Under the pieces are notes generated by a model. It had not been told where the DNA came from. It ran no database searches and saw only the letters and a list, made by a program, of their open reading frames with translations. The position numbers and the translations under genes are program-made. DNA of 64,000 nt, taken from contig NC_031474.1 of NCBI RefSeq assembly GCF_000006565.2, forward strand, positions 3,259,662 through 3,323,661, in the 5' to 3' direction. Below, piece by piece: positions 46,601 to 58,421 of this stretch (positions within the stretch are counted from its first letter, which is position 1; each line of letters opens with the position of its first letter). Origin of the DNA: Toxoplasma gondii ME49. Lineage: Eukaryota > Apicomplexa > Conoidasida > Eucoccidiorida > Sarcocystidae.

Positions 46601-47836
46601 GTTGTTTTCCTCAGTCCTGCGAGTTGCTATCGCGAGCTGGACGCCTTGCTGCACAGCCTCGGCGGGAGTCTCGCGCTCCTCGCCGCGAACTGCATACACG
46701 CATGTCCTCCTGACTTGCTTGGCAACTCCGACAAAAGCTTGCCGCAGCATGCAGACGAGAAGGACGGGGCGGACTCTCGAGCGCGGGAGAGAAAGGCGGG
46801 AGGGAAGCTCGAGGGCGAGAACGGCGAGGCCTCTGCGGACTTTGACGCGGGTTGTCGGGGGAGGAGTGTCGCTTCTCGGAGACCAGAAGACGAGTCGAAG
46901 AAGAGAAGAAACGCAGGTCGTCGGGGCCGCAGACGCTGCGGAGACTCCAGCGCGGAGCGCGAGGAGTGCAGGGCGGAGGACGTCAAAAGCGTCTGCGATG
47001 ACTTTGGAGAGGGGCAGAAGAGTCGCAGGCGGAAAGGGAGGAACAAGCCGCGGCAGAGGGATGGAGCGGTCTTGCTAGAGAGTGGGGAACAAGGTCGGGA
47101 ACGCGGCTCTTGGAGCGTGGGAGGGCTCGCACTCAGCTCCCCAGCGAGAGCGTCAAGTTTGGGGAATGCTGCGGAGGATTGGGAAGCCGCAGCGATGGCC
47201 TGGCTGCGCAGAGACTCGTATGCGGAGCCGCAAATGCGGAGTGCAGCGCCGGGCGGCTCGGTGGTTTTTGAGGGTGAATCTAGCGAAGATGAGAGAACGG
47301 TTTCAGGATGCGCGGCGCGTTCGTCAACTGCCTACCGCAAGGGGGAGACACCTCGAATCGGCGACGTGGAGGGAAGGACTATAGACCCTGTAGAGGAGCG
47401 TTCTGAGCGCGCAGGGGCGCTGACGCCGCGAGACGGACGAGGGCGGAGGACGGGAGCGTTTCCTGCGGACTGCGCAGATTTCGGAGGGGAGTCGGGAACT
47501 GCAGGCGGTGCACGTGTGGACAGCGCCTGCGCAGGCGGGGAGAGAGCGGGTGCGTCGGAACAGAGAGTGGAGACCGAGAAGACTGGCGAACGTTTCGCCG
47601 GGGAAAGAACGAAGGAGAAGTCGGCCAAAGCCCTCGCCTTTGCTTGTCGCACCTGCCAGATTTCGTTCGACCAGGCTGCGGAGTACAGACAACACTGCAA
47701 GTCGTCTCTGCACGCCATGAATTTGAAGAGAAGAGTCAAAGAGCTGCCGCCGCTGACGGAAGAAGGCTGGCGAGAGGCGCAACTCGATGAACAACTCGCC
47801 CTGCAACTGGAAGGCATGGTTTTACCGGAGTACTGA
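43700..47836 (+). CDS. SBDS: Ribosome maturation protein SBDS with C-terminal zinc finger, about 735 aa
   Basis: Exons 43700-43823, 44613-44635, 45244-45367 and 45900-47836 (124, 23, 124, 1937 nt). The N-terminus is unmistakable SBDS domain I: QVRLTNVAVVRLRHHGYRFE, then ACYKNKVLNWRTGIEDDL, then VLQTNAVFHNVSKGEFAK. SBDS works with the GTPase EFL1 to release eIF6 from 60S subunits. Domain II follows in exon 4, as does a domain III match (FLSPASCYRELDALLHSL), but domain III is interrupted by a charged insert of about 120 residues. A disordered region of about 300 residues leads to a C2H2 finger near 47,640-47,760 (CRTCQISF, HCKSSLH, NLKRRVKELPP) of the Rei1/ZNF622 type. Human SBDS is about 250 aa; C-terminal zinc-finger extensions are known in some plant and protist SBDS proteins. 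Exon 2 is a 23-nt microexon, and intron 3 begins with GC. Confidence 0.93.
44143..44209. repeat. (TA)n/(TATG)n microsatellite in SBDS intron 1
   Basis: TA runs with regular GTATATATAT breaks, in intron 43824-44612. Confidence 0.9.
44769..44824. repeat. (TA)n microsatellite in SBDS intron 2
   Basis: TACATATA units followed by a TA run, in intron 44636-45243. Confidence 0.9.
45368..45899 (+). other. GC-AG intron of SBDS
   Basis: Exon 3 ends GACAAAG and the intron starts GCAAGT, the usual consensus of GC-AG introns. The acceptor is TGTGTTCAG at 45891-45899. Joining here reads ILDKG|ELQVSEKER, exactly the SBDS order, in the right phase. No GT donor nearby gives that reading. Confidence 0.85.
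45542..45880. repeat. Three (TA)n microsatellites in SBDS intron 3
   Basis: Separate runs at 45542-45590, 45711-45744 and 45849-45880; the last ends about 10 nt before the branch/acceptor region. Confidence 0.9.
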
Positions 47837-50479
47837 GTTTTCGAGGAAATGACCTTCTTTCAGTCTCCACCTGGCCTGTTTTCGAAACTGGCAGTGGACA
47901 GTGGTGTACGCTTCGCCGTTTCTCTGTTCTGCGTAGCTCTGCAGCTGTCTCCCTGTGGCGGGTCGCGCGTCTGGCTTCTGCACTGGAACGGGGACGTGAT
48001 GAGCGGTGTGTTTAAGACTCGTTTACATGCGCTCATTTTAACATGTAGTGTAATTGGAAGCTGGAATACGGAATCGTTCAGCGCCAGGTCGTCCTGGACA
48101 CTGAATCCATGAGAGCTCACTGAGGTGCGGGCGCTTCCACGGCTCGAGAGAAGCAGAGGCTCCAGTTTCGAACGTTTTTGTCGTGTTTTTGAAGTGGGGG
48201 TGATGCTGTCGAAAGAATCCGGCGCGTTGTCCAAGGAGCGGACTCGAAAGAGTGCATGACTGAAAGAAAGCCGTGAGTAAGATGGTTGTGGGTGGACTGC
48301 CGATCTCAAGACGTGAGTCAGCTTCTGTCTCACACAGGTTTCGTTGTCGAATGAAAAATGTTGAATTCGCAGCCGTATTTCACTAGAGCTGGCTGACTGG
48401 GCTCGATGGCCTCGTGCAGGCGACCGAGCGCAAATACGCGTTTCCTTTTTTCTTTTCCACTTGCGTCTCTCCGTTCTCCTCTCCCCCACAGAAGGGGCAG
48501 TACACGACCAGCGATGCGTAGACCCCGTTCGCTTCTGGAAAACGCGTCTTTCGGACTTCCTAATCCGAGTGCGACTCGCCGACGCAGCTTTCTCTCGATT
48601 CGATCTGTGCACTGTGTCTTGCTTCGAAGAGATGCACAACACTGTGGAGAGAGACGCCTTGAAAAGCTCGAAAATCCGTTGGAGCCCACGCTAAAGGTGC
48701 GGCGTTCAAGGCTCAAGACCGGAGAAACAACACAGATGAAGAGCGAGAAGAAAAACGCGAATCACCAGATTCCTCGAGCAGTGCTCTCGGGCTGCGTCGC
48801 AGAGTGCAGGTTTTTTGCCAAAGAAGGAGAAAGAAAAATGTTCGCGAGTCACACGGAACGAATCGGCCGCCCCTCCGCATGGCGTCTGTGTAGCACCCCG
48901 TGAAACCGACGGTTTTTTTTTGACTCGCAGTCGCCCTGCACTCGCATGGTGCATTTCGCTGCGCCTGTGCCGGCGTCCAAGACGTACGTAGCGAAGGTTT
49001 CTATGTCTGAGACTCGCGCTGGACACTCGGCTGAAAACTGGGCCTGTCTGTCTCCTGGGAGAGCGAGACTCGTAGCCTTGTGGAAGCGCATGAAGTGGGG
49101 AGTAATGCAGTGCGTCTTTCGAAGAGTGAAAGGGGAAAGTGCGTCAAGAAGAAAGACCGGTGAAACAGTCAACGGCTAACGCTCTCCACCCATGATCGTG
49201 CGTGGAAACAAGGGGACTTTGAGCGCCTACATTCCAATTCGGAAGCCGTGCTCGACTTCGCGCATCCTCTTTCTTTCGGAGACCTGCCACAAAAAGCTAG
49301 CCGTTGTCTTCGCAGCAGCCGTTGTCCTTGGACCTTCTTTCGCACATGCGTCTCTCTGCGATGTCATGCGGGAGGGAACACTGCGAATTTCAGATCTTTC
49401 GTCTTCGATCTTCTCGCAGCTCTTCTGCTCGTATCTCCTTCGCCTTCTTTATCAAGTACACTGAGACAGACGCGGGAGCTCGCGCCGCTTCCACCCACAT
49501 GTGGGCGCGACGCGATGCAACAGACACAACGACGTCTCAAATCGAAGCGAGTTCCCGGCACTCTGCGCTCAACAGCCTTGGGCTTCTGCACACTTCCATT
49601 CAACCTGTATCTAAAACAAATACACTTCACACACATATCTATATACACGGGTAGATATACGTATACACATATATATATATCTATATATCTATATAGAGAG
49701 AGATATATAGAGATGTATATAGATATATAGGGATAGATATACACATTTACATCGATGTATAGGTATATACAGAGGTAGCTACATAAATCTATATAAACAG
49801 ATACATATCGATATACAGGTATGTGTGTCTCTTTCGAAAGGAAGTCTTTAGAGGCCTGTGTCTAGGAAGAACCGTCTTCAGTGCGATCGAAAGGGGAAGA
49901 AGTAATCCTTATGTTCAACGGAGCGAGTGAACGTGGATTCTGGAAAGCGTTTTCGGGGGCGTTTTCTGACAGACCGTGTTGAGCCTCCCCGGAGGTCGAG
50001 GCGCTGCGTCCGCAGAGGCGCTTAGAGACATTCTCCCGTTTGAATACACCCGCGAGACGTCGTCCCTGTCTTCCTCTTCTTCTCGTTTCCAGCTTCCTTC
50101 CTCGTTCGGCATTTCTCCTGTTCCTTTCCTCCTTTCTCTCCGTCTTCTCCCCTCTCTGTCTGTCTTGTTCTCGTGGTTGTTCTCGCCTCTCTTTGTCCTC
50201 GCCCCTCCAAAAACAAACGACCGAAGCAGGCGCCGCAGCTGGCACCCGTCGGCCTCCGAAGTTACATGCACAGGGACGGAAAACGAGAGGGGAAATACTT
50301 GAAATCATTTCTCGGTCCAAGCAGGGAGGCGCTTGTATCTCTCTCCTCGACGCAGGCGTCTTCTGTCCTCTCAAAGAACCTTGGGGAGTCAGAGGCGGAC
50401 CCCGCGAGAGACACGGGCAAAAATAGATTTACAGGTTCTCCCCTGACTGCCCTCGAGCAACCGCCGAGTTTCTCAATTT
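47837..50479. other. Tail-to-tail intergenic region
   Basis: Between the SBDS stop at 47836 and the stop of the minus-strand kinase at 50480. No coding exon supported. Contains a long TA/GA/CA-type simple-repeat zone at 49633-49830. 50.05-50.2 kb is pyrimidine-rich on the plus strand (probable 3' UTR of the kinase). Confidence 0.5.
49633..49830. repeat. Compound TA/GATA simple repeat
   Basis: About 200 bp of ATATCTATAT, GATAGATA and TATATAGAGAG units, the longest simple-repeat zone in the window, between two convergent genes. Confidence 0.85.
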
Positions 50480-51497
50480 TCACGCATGCAAGTGTTTGTC
50501 GCAAGGCGCTGCCAGCACTTGGACCGTCCGGTTGTGTTCGATCGTCACAAAGTCGGGGCGCGCCATCTGGAAAAATTCGCCGTCGACCTGAAGAAAAAGC
50601 ATATGCAAAGGAGTCCTCGAGACCGAATAAAAGCTGACGCTGAGCACACACAGACGCCCCCTCGTCCACGCATTGCTCCTGAAATACGATTCAGACTCCC
50701 AGGATCTCAGAAACGCTGGCGCTGAGACGGTCAAACGAGAAGAAGACAAAGGCAAACGCCCGCCTCGACGCTCTAAACAGAAGTCTGAGCTGCGGCAGGA
50801 GCAGCCGACACAGGCAAAGAAGAAACAGAGCCTCGGCTCCGCTTCTTCAGAAATAGGCGTCCCGAGTGATGACTCGCGAGGAAGAACATACGGCGCTTGT
50901 CTCGCACCGTGAATCTCTCCACAAAGCCGAAACCGGCAGACCGTACATGCGCATGCGCGAATGGGTCCGCGCATGCGGTCTGCTTGCAGGTGCTAAAAAG
51001 AACTGGAACAGAGTCCGTCAACCGGAGTTGGAGACAAACCTGGAAGTAAACTTTGGCATGGGCAGACAAGTCCTTGAAAAGAATCTTCCAGGGACCGCGA
51101 CCTTGATTTATCCGACGCGCTCGGCCGTGACAGGCCTGCGAAAACGGTAAGTTCAGAACTTCAAAGACACTCGGATTCCACGAAGTTCAGCCTCACACAT
51201 CTCGTCGAGGACACAGCGCGAAAACTGTGGCGATCGGGGACAAATGACGCCGCGAAAAGGGCAAAAGAATATACCCCTCCGGCAACCACAGACCTCCACG
51301 ACTTGAACCTTGCCCGTTGTTCTGCAGTTCAAGTCGACCTCGCCTTCTAAAAAAAGGGTAAGACCATGGCCTCTCTTACTCAAATCGTTAAGGCAGAGCG
51401 CATCAAGTACCGATGGCACTGAAGAGATGATACAGACAATCCAGCCATACACAAAGTACTGTCGCTGTATATACATGGTGCTGTGTAATAACATGTA

Positions 51498-51528
<31 letters not shown>

Positions 51529-52172
51529 GGATAACACCATTTAGCGACGAGTGAACAAGGAAGCGCCTTTTTCATTTGGCAGATGATCACTCCTGCTTGC
51601 TTCTCTGGCTTGTGCGTTCTCCGAGTGCTGACCCGGTGTCCTGGCTCTTCCCTTTTCGCGATCCATATGAGACTTCCATTCGCTTCTCTCCATGTTTTCT
51701 CTCTACCGTTCCACGTCCACTTCCCTCTGTCTCTTTCTTTCTCTCAGTCGGTGGGCTGTCGCTGAGAAGTGACGGAAAACTGTTTTCCAGAAAAAAGGAG
51801 GAAAAAGCGAATTCTGCAGCTTACAAATTCGACACCCATCGACGTGACGGAGGGGAAAGAAAGAAACTCGAGTTCGCGGTCTCCGGTCAACTGTTTCTCC
51901 TGAGCAATTGTTCTCTGACAACGCGAGAAAAACAGAGAGCGCATGCGTATGCAGCACAAGGAAATCCAGAAACAGACTGCTACGAGTCTCCAACAAATGT
52001 TTCTCTTCATCCATGTTTTCGTTTCCTCATCCCAGATGCTCCAAGTGAAAACCTCGGTCTTCCCCTTATATACATATATATATATATATATATATTAGTA
52101 TACATGTAGAGATGGACACGCATGCAGTGAAAAAATTGACACCCCCTATACGGGACGCGTCTGCACGAAGAC

Positions 52173-52209
<37 letters not shown>

Positions 52210-52917
52210 AGGTACAGCATGGCTGCACATGACATCTATACGCGTACAATTAGATACGCATATTTATGAAACTATGGTCAGATATAAGTATATATATATA
52301 TATATATGACGAGAAACGTCATGAAATCTGTGTGATGGAGAACTGTCTTGCATCACAAATGTGTGGTTTGTAGAGGCATCTGTTGTGATTGGCTTCCAGA
52401 GAAAGGCGATTTCCTCACGACCAGCAACTCACAAGTTCGCGGTTCAGGCTTGTCGACTTGGTGAGGATTCCGACGCTGTGGGAGGTGGCCCAGATGTCGT
52501 TTCCCGCACTAAAACTAGGAATGTTTAGTGCAATCAACGAAACAGACTCTGAACAAAACCACACCAAAAGCACTCTACACCTACAGACAGACATTCCTCA
52601 ATGGATCCGCATTTCTCTCTCGACAGTCATCTACTTATATATATATATGTATATATATATATATTTATATATATGTATATGTATGTATATATGTTATATA
52701 TGTGCACACAAAGGTAATTTATCTGTAGGCATATGAAGAACAGGCATGCGACGCATTTGGAATGCACAGGAAGGTAAGAAGAGAGAATTTTTCTGTTCCA
52801 CCCCTGACCGGTTATTATCTTCACCTAGAGATATATGTGCTTTTACGTAGATGTGTTTATCTTTCACCACATGTACATATACATATATATATATATATAT
52901 ATATCGCTATCAAGACG

Positions 52918-52948
<31 letters not shown>

Positions 52949-54890
52949 GTAGATGTAGCATGTTATCCTTCACGAAACATATTTCTGTCAATATGTATGA
53001 GAAGAGTTACTTCCCGTCTTGTGGCTTTCAGGGAAGGATGTGCATCTGCGAGCACGACATCGCATGTGGAAGTGAGTTCGGCCGCTTCAGCTTGCAGGAT
53101 TTTCGCGCAGTTCCAGGAGAAGAGAAACGGTAGCTATGGACGGCAACGACAGAGGCGGGTGCGTATAACCACTGCATCCGAACGAGATGGTCGTCACGAG
53201 GCGGCTGAACTGCGTTCTGTACAGAGCAGATCGCAGAGCTGTTCTCTGTGACTACGAAGCGACGAGTCGCATTTCGTCAGGACACAAAGACTGAACTGAG
53301 TTGCCGACGTCGAATCAGGAGTACAGGTCAGCTCGAACTTCCACACGAGGTACTGTGGGATGCCATCCATGCTGTCTCAGAGGAAACCGAGTTTACGTGT
53401 GACAGCGGTCGCTCAGAACGGCTTCGTTCGAAGGGCCTGATTCGTACTTTTGAGAATGGGTCCGTCTGGCAAGGTACTGTCCTTGGTGCGAAAAACGACG
53501 CGCTCATCCGGCTCCCCAGGGGACTCAAGCAGACCGTCGACGATGTTGTCGATAGTCAAAGTGCGTTTGAACCATGCTTTCTTGACGCCTTCGATCCCGT
53601 AGGTCTGCGAGGAACAAACACAGAAAACGAAAGAGTCTGAGAATGAGCACAAGAGGGAAAGCCGCGCAGTCAAAGGAACCGAGACTCCGGCCCCGGCGAG
53701 AGATCTCCAAGCACAGCGACGCAGGAGACGCGAGATCCAAGTCACGCTTGTCCCGCGTAGTTGAGTGATCCCCAAACCAGAATCAGTTAAAGTTATGTAC
53801 ACACACACACCACGATTTGTAGTTGTCTCTTCCACGATTATGCAGAAAAGGATATGCGTCTGCCTGCTTCGACATCTCTACCGCTCTGGAGCTATCTAGA
53901 CCTCTTCACCGGTTTCTCCATCAATGTCTGTCCGCTGTCACCCAAGTGTCTCTGCATCTATGCGCCGTCTATCTTTACAAAGAGACGATCCGTCTGTACC
54001 AGGTTACCGCTCTGCATCTCCATCTGCGCCTGCCTATCCCAAAATGTCTTGTGATCTCGATCTCTCCACCTACATGTCTGTCTCTCTGAAGCGCTCTCTC
54101 TACGTCTGGTCACACATATCTACATGTGCAGCTGCCTGAATCGAGACGGCGCATCTATCTCTCTCGGTCTGCGTCTGTGTGTGTGGGAACATCGACTAAG
54201 ATCGAGGTAGTAGCCTCTGGAGGGAGATCATCTTTCCGAGAAGACACAATCTTTCGGACTTCCTGAACCCGCACCATCTTGTTGAGGAGCTGAGACTGTC
54301 TGCGGTGTCGGTCGAAGCCTCTGCCAATTCGACTTTCAACTCCCATGCTGAAGTAATTGCTCATGACGAAAGTCATCTTCTGCACTCGCCGTCCTGTGCT
54401 GTCCTGCAAGACTTGCTGAAAAAGCATGCAGAGAGCGAGGAAAACGACAGCAAATGCCAGCCGCTGCGAGCTCGAAGGAAACCGAGACCGAGCCGGAGAC
54501 AGAAGAGAAAAAAGATACCTATGTGCACAGAGGCGAGAACAAAGGGAGGTGGACGCGTTTTCATAGAGGGAATCGCCAGACGCGCACCCTCTCTCTCGAC
54601 TTCGTCTGCAGGTCTCAAAAGACACTGAAAAGACCATTTTTCTCAGTTCGAGGCCAAGTCAAACGCCTCCAGAGATCCTTCGTTTTCAAAGGCTTCCCAC
54701 AACAGACAAGACGGGAGCAGAAGTCTAAACCCCACCATCTGGGCCGCAGTCACGTGAGGAACTGTGCATTGCGAGCGGAGACGAAAAAAGAAATTCACAG
54801 GCCCTACATACCGAATCTCTGCCTACCTACACACATCCATTTGTCTACGAGCAGATTCACACGAACACACAGGAATGTACAAATCGAGAC

Positions 54891-54922
<32 letters not shown>

Positions 54923-57562
54923 GTACGCTCACAATATATGTAAACGCACACGTACAACATTTAGACACATATTTCTTATTCATATATTAATATATATATT
55001 TACATGGATGCCATTTATATTCTTATATATGCACAAATATGAACGTCGTGTATATTCCTATATATATATATATATATATGGATTTGAAGCATACTTTAGA
55101 GAAGCTGATTAAGGTAAGCAAGAGAGAGCTAGCGAAAGAGAGGTGAGTTTACCTTCTTTCTTGTCTCAGAATTGATTTTGGTGAACTCCCCGTCGTCCTT
55201 GAGGACGACATTCACGCTCCACAGATCGTGATGGACGACGCGAGCCTGACTCCACCTACTCAAAAGCCTCCTCATCCTATCAACAATTCACAAATAGATA
55301 TACGCATAGATATATACTTAAGTGCGTGCTAATATGCATGTCTGCATGTACATGCATTTACATAGATAGGTAGACCGATAGATAGATAAATAAATACAGA
55401 TAGGTTGTACGCGTATTGCATGCACCGTGTACAGCGATATGCACATGTATTCTGCATAGACTCTACAGAGAAAGGTGCAGAACTACGGAGGTCGGCACGC
55501 GTCCAGGTACACAGGATGAAACTTACGGACGCAAAGAATTCGAGATCCACGGTGCTTCACTCGCGAGGGAGAAAGAGAAAAAGCAGACAAGACTGGGATG
55601 TGAAGAGACACAAAGCAGGCTCTCATGAACAGAAAGCAGCGACACGGAAAGCCACTGTAAACGCAAAGAGCCCCCGCGTAGTGCAACTCGCACGTCCGTG
55701 CATATCTATGCAGGCTAGCTACACTTCCTTATGCAACTGTATATATGTATGGACGTAGACATATCTACATGAATACATATATATATATATATATGTATAG
55801 GGGTATGTATATGAATATATAAGTATATATATATACATATATAAATATGTACATATGTATGTACGGATACGTCTACATGTCTATATGTATCTGTATATAT
55901 GTAGGATTTATGTACGCTTGTATGCATGTATGCAAGCATACGTCTGTATTCAGACTTATGTACAAATGTGTGCATAGCTGTATGTGCGTGTGAAAGCACA
56001 TGGACAGGTATCCGAGAGTCCTCTGGAGCAGGATTTGTTCAGCTCTGCTTGAAAATGTGGAGCCAGATTTTTACGTTTTCATCGCTCCATCGAAAGGGCG
56101 CAAGCCTCTCCATTCTTTCCACCCAAAGGCGTTCGCGAAGTCGTTGCCTGGAGAAAAAATGACGCAAACCTCGCGGCATGCACAGAGTTCGTCAACCACC
56201 TGCGAACACCGATACACTTGTCCGTGTATCTACACAGTGTACAGACACGAGTGTAAACTCTCATTCTCCCGTATGTGCGGGTCTCTCTCCTACAGCTCTG
56301 CCATCACAGCGTGCATCTTTGCAAACATCCTGTTGCGCAGATATTCAGGCACATGTCTATATATATATACATATATATATATGGATATATGTCTCTTAGT
56401 AGACAGAGATATGAACATTTGACGGTCTTTTTCTATGGTTTTTTCTTTGCATGCTCTCGTGTTACCCCAGATGCCTTTTACCTGTTCCATAAGGAATGAC
56501 TCCGAAAGCGATTTTCATTGGATCGATTCGATGAGCATCTGCCTCTGCGGCGCACCACATGACCGTCCCATCGCCTCCAGCAACGAGAACACGGATCACG
56601 TTGTCATCCTGGATCTCTCCTTTCTCTTCTCTCTCTCTGTCTCCTTTATCTTCTCTCTCTCCTCTCTCTCCTGCTCCTCGTTTTCTTTGGTCTTCTCCGG
56701 CGGTCGGGACGCCGTCTGGGTCGGTTTTTCCTGCTTCGGCCTTCGAACCCGCGCCGGCCTCTGCATGCAGAGATGCGGAGGAGACACTTGCCGGGGACGC
56801 GCCTGCCTCCAGGGAGCTCTCGCGGGAGAAAGCAACTTCTGTCGCGGCCCTCAACAAGCGGAAGCCTGGCTTGTTCCCCGAGATGCCTTCGCGAATGTCG
56901 AAAATGTAGATGTTGCAGGGAAAAGGCGAGGTCATCGTCAGCCGACACACTCCAGACTGAGAGAACAGGAGAACAATGCGAGAGACGGATACACGAGGGA
57001 CAGAGACAGTCTCAAGGGAGAACAGGCGACCAAAGCGCGAGAGGGACATACAGTGAAAGACACAGTCGATAAAAGGAGTGAACACACATTCGCTGTTGGG
57101 GAAACGACCGTTGCGACCCTCCGATGGAAACGGATGCAAAGCGTCTCGTTTGAAGAAGAACCCAGAAGCACAACTCCATCCCAAGAGGGCGTTGCATGCG
57201 CACCGAGTGCACTCAAAAATGAGAGACGATGGTAGAGAGGCAAATTTAGACGAAAGAAGAGGACGACACGGAGACATTTCGCCCCTTTTGTGGCTTGTCT
57301 CCTCAACACCAACAACCTTCCGAGCTCCTAGACATCTGCACAGCCAAATACCTGGAACAGTTGCTCTTCAACGGTACAAATGTCTACAACACAGACCACT
57401 ACATGCGGCCAAAAAGGAAACCGCGAGAATAGACCTTCAGATCCGAAACCCTAATGACACATTACTAAATATGCAAATAATAGAAACAAGCTTATATGCA
57501 TATATGTACATATATATGCATACATATATACATACATACATACATAGACTCCCTACATACAT

Positions 57563-57594
<32 letters not shown>

Positions 57595-58356
57595 CTATAT
57601 AGATATATACACATACATATACACACATGCAAATATCCATCGCCACATCGACATAAATATATATATATAGATATGACGGGGTGTGTTGTGACTTGCCTCT
57701 GTGAAAGCGGCGGCTTTGTTTCCTCCACTTGTTGGGTTGATGAAGATGAAGAGAACTTTGGCCCTCTTTCCGCCTTCTTTCAGGTAGCGCATCAACTCGA
57801 GTTCGGCCTCGTTTGCGTGTGTCTCCTCTCTGTCGTTGTCGAAGGCCTTCAGGACATTCCGAGCAAACTGCGCCGACCCGCGAGAGGGGAAGTTGAAGCC
57901 TGCAGGGCGCGGGGCAGGCGAGGAGCCTTCCAGAAAGCCTACCCCCGAGGTCGGGGACACTCCGGCCTGTTGTCCCTTTTGCAAACTCCCCGAAAGGCCT
58001 TTTTCTCTTTCGCCTCGACCCAAGTGCTCCGCTGTCAGGACACTGATCCGAGACGCTCCTCCCGCATCCGCGGGCGCGGAAACGGCGGCAGAAAACGAAG
58101 ACGCAGACTCAGATATCCCACTCACCGGCGAGCACGAAGGCGGCGCGCATGCCGGCGTGCATGCAGTCGCACCAGGCTCTGCCGACGGTGAGTGATCGCC
58201 AGCGCCGGAGACAGCAGCCAGCACGGCAGAAGGCGGCGCGAGGTTCCCTGCGCCGATACTCGGTGCCGACTCCGCCGGCGCAGCCAGCGAAGACGCAGAG
58301 CCAACCTCCCGCACTGGGGGCGAGGGATTCTCACCAGGGAAGCGCGTCTCAGCCAT
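50480..58356 (-). CDS. Diacylglycerol kinase
   Basis: Minus-strand exons 58356-57697, 56956-56482, 56147-56075, 55276-55153, 54415-54275, 53604-53448, then 52508-52433, 51914-51825, 51135-51040 and 50587-50480. The order matches DAG kinases: INPTSGGNK in exon 1; the ATP-binding loop VLVAGGDGTVMW and IPYGTG in exon 2; NDFANAFGW in exon 3; the accessory domain MSNYFSMGVESRIGRGFD in exon 5, AGNDIW, FLSFPSVTSMG and FQVDGEFFQM in later exons. It phosphorylates diacylglycerol to phosphatidic acid, a signal for microneme secretion and egress in Toxoplasma, which has several DGKs; I cannot name the paralogue. One exon between 53447 and 52509 is unresolved because the flanking phases do not match directly. 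An upstream coding exon is possible (acceptor near 58422). Intron 1 starts with GC. A Ser/Glu/Arg-rich insert of about 65 residues precedes GGDGT. Confidence 0.85.
51495..51527. repeat. (TA)n microsatellite in a kinase intron
   Basis: In the intron between exons 51914-51825 and 51135-51040. Confidence 0.9.
52067..52308. repeat. Three (TA)n microsatellites in one kinase intron
   Basis: Runs at 52067-52096, 52172-52208 and 52288-52308, in the intron 52432-51915. Confidence 0.9.
52635..52950. repeat. (TA)n microsatellites in the unresolved kinase interval
   Basis: Runs at 52635-52702 and 52874-52950, between the exons ending at 53448 and starting at 52508. Confidence 0.9.
54890..55080. repeat. 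(TA)n microsatellites in kinase intron 4
   Basis: Runs at 54890-54923 and 55061-55080, with AT-rich sequence between. Confidence 0.9.
55774..55900. repeat. (TA)n/(TATG)n microsatellite in kinase intron 3
   Basis: A TA run followed by TATGTATA-type repeats, in intron 56074-55277. Confidence 0.9.
56356..56391. repeat. (TA)n microsatellite in kinase intron 2
   Basis: In the short intron 56481-56148. Confidence 0.9.
56957..57696 (-). other. GC-AG intron 1 of the kinase
   Basis: Exon 1 ends ACAGAG and the intron begins GCAAGT; the acceptor is CTGTTCTCTCAG at about 56968-56957. The join reads NKAAAFTE|SGVCRLTMTS and keeps phase 0. No GT donor in the neighbourhood gives a kinase-like reading. Confidence 0.7.
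57497..57680. repeat. CATA/(CA)n/TA simple repeats in kinase intron 1
   Basis: Includes a perfect (CA)n run at 57563-57593 flanked by CATA and TA repeats. CA runs can form Z-DNA. Confidence 0.9.
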
Positions 58357-58421
58357 CTCCGAGGACGAGGTTCCTCCAACCAGAGACAGCTTTGAGCCCA
58401 AGTCTGCCGACAAAGTGGCTG

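Noticed and set aside
51308..51345. Small candidate exon in the kinase (EVDLNCRTTGK)
   Set aside because: The neighbouring exons join directly in phase 0 to give a continuous kinase reading; adding this exon breaks the phase.
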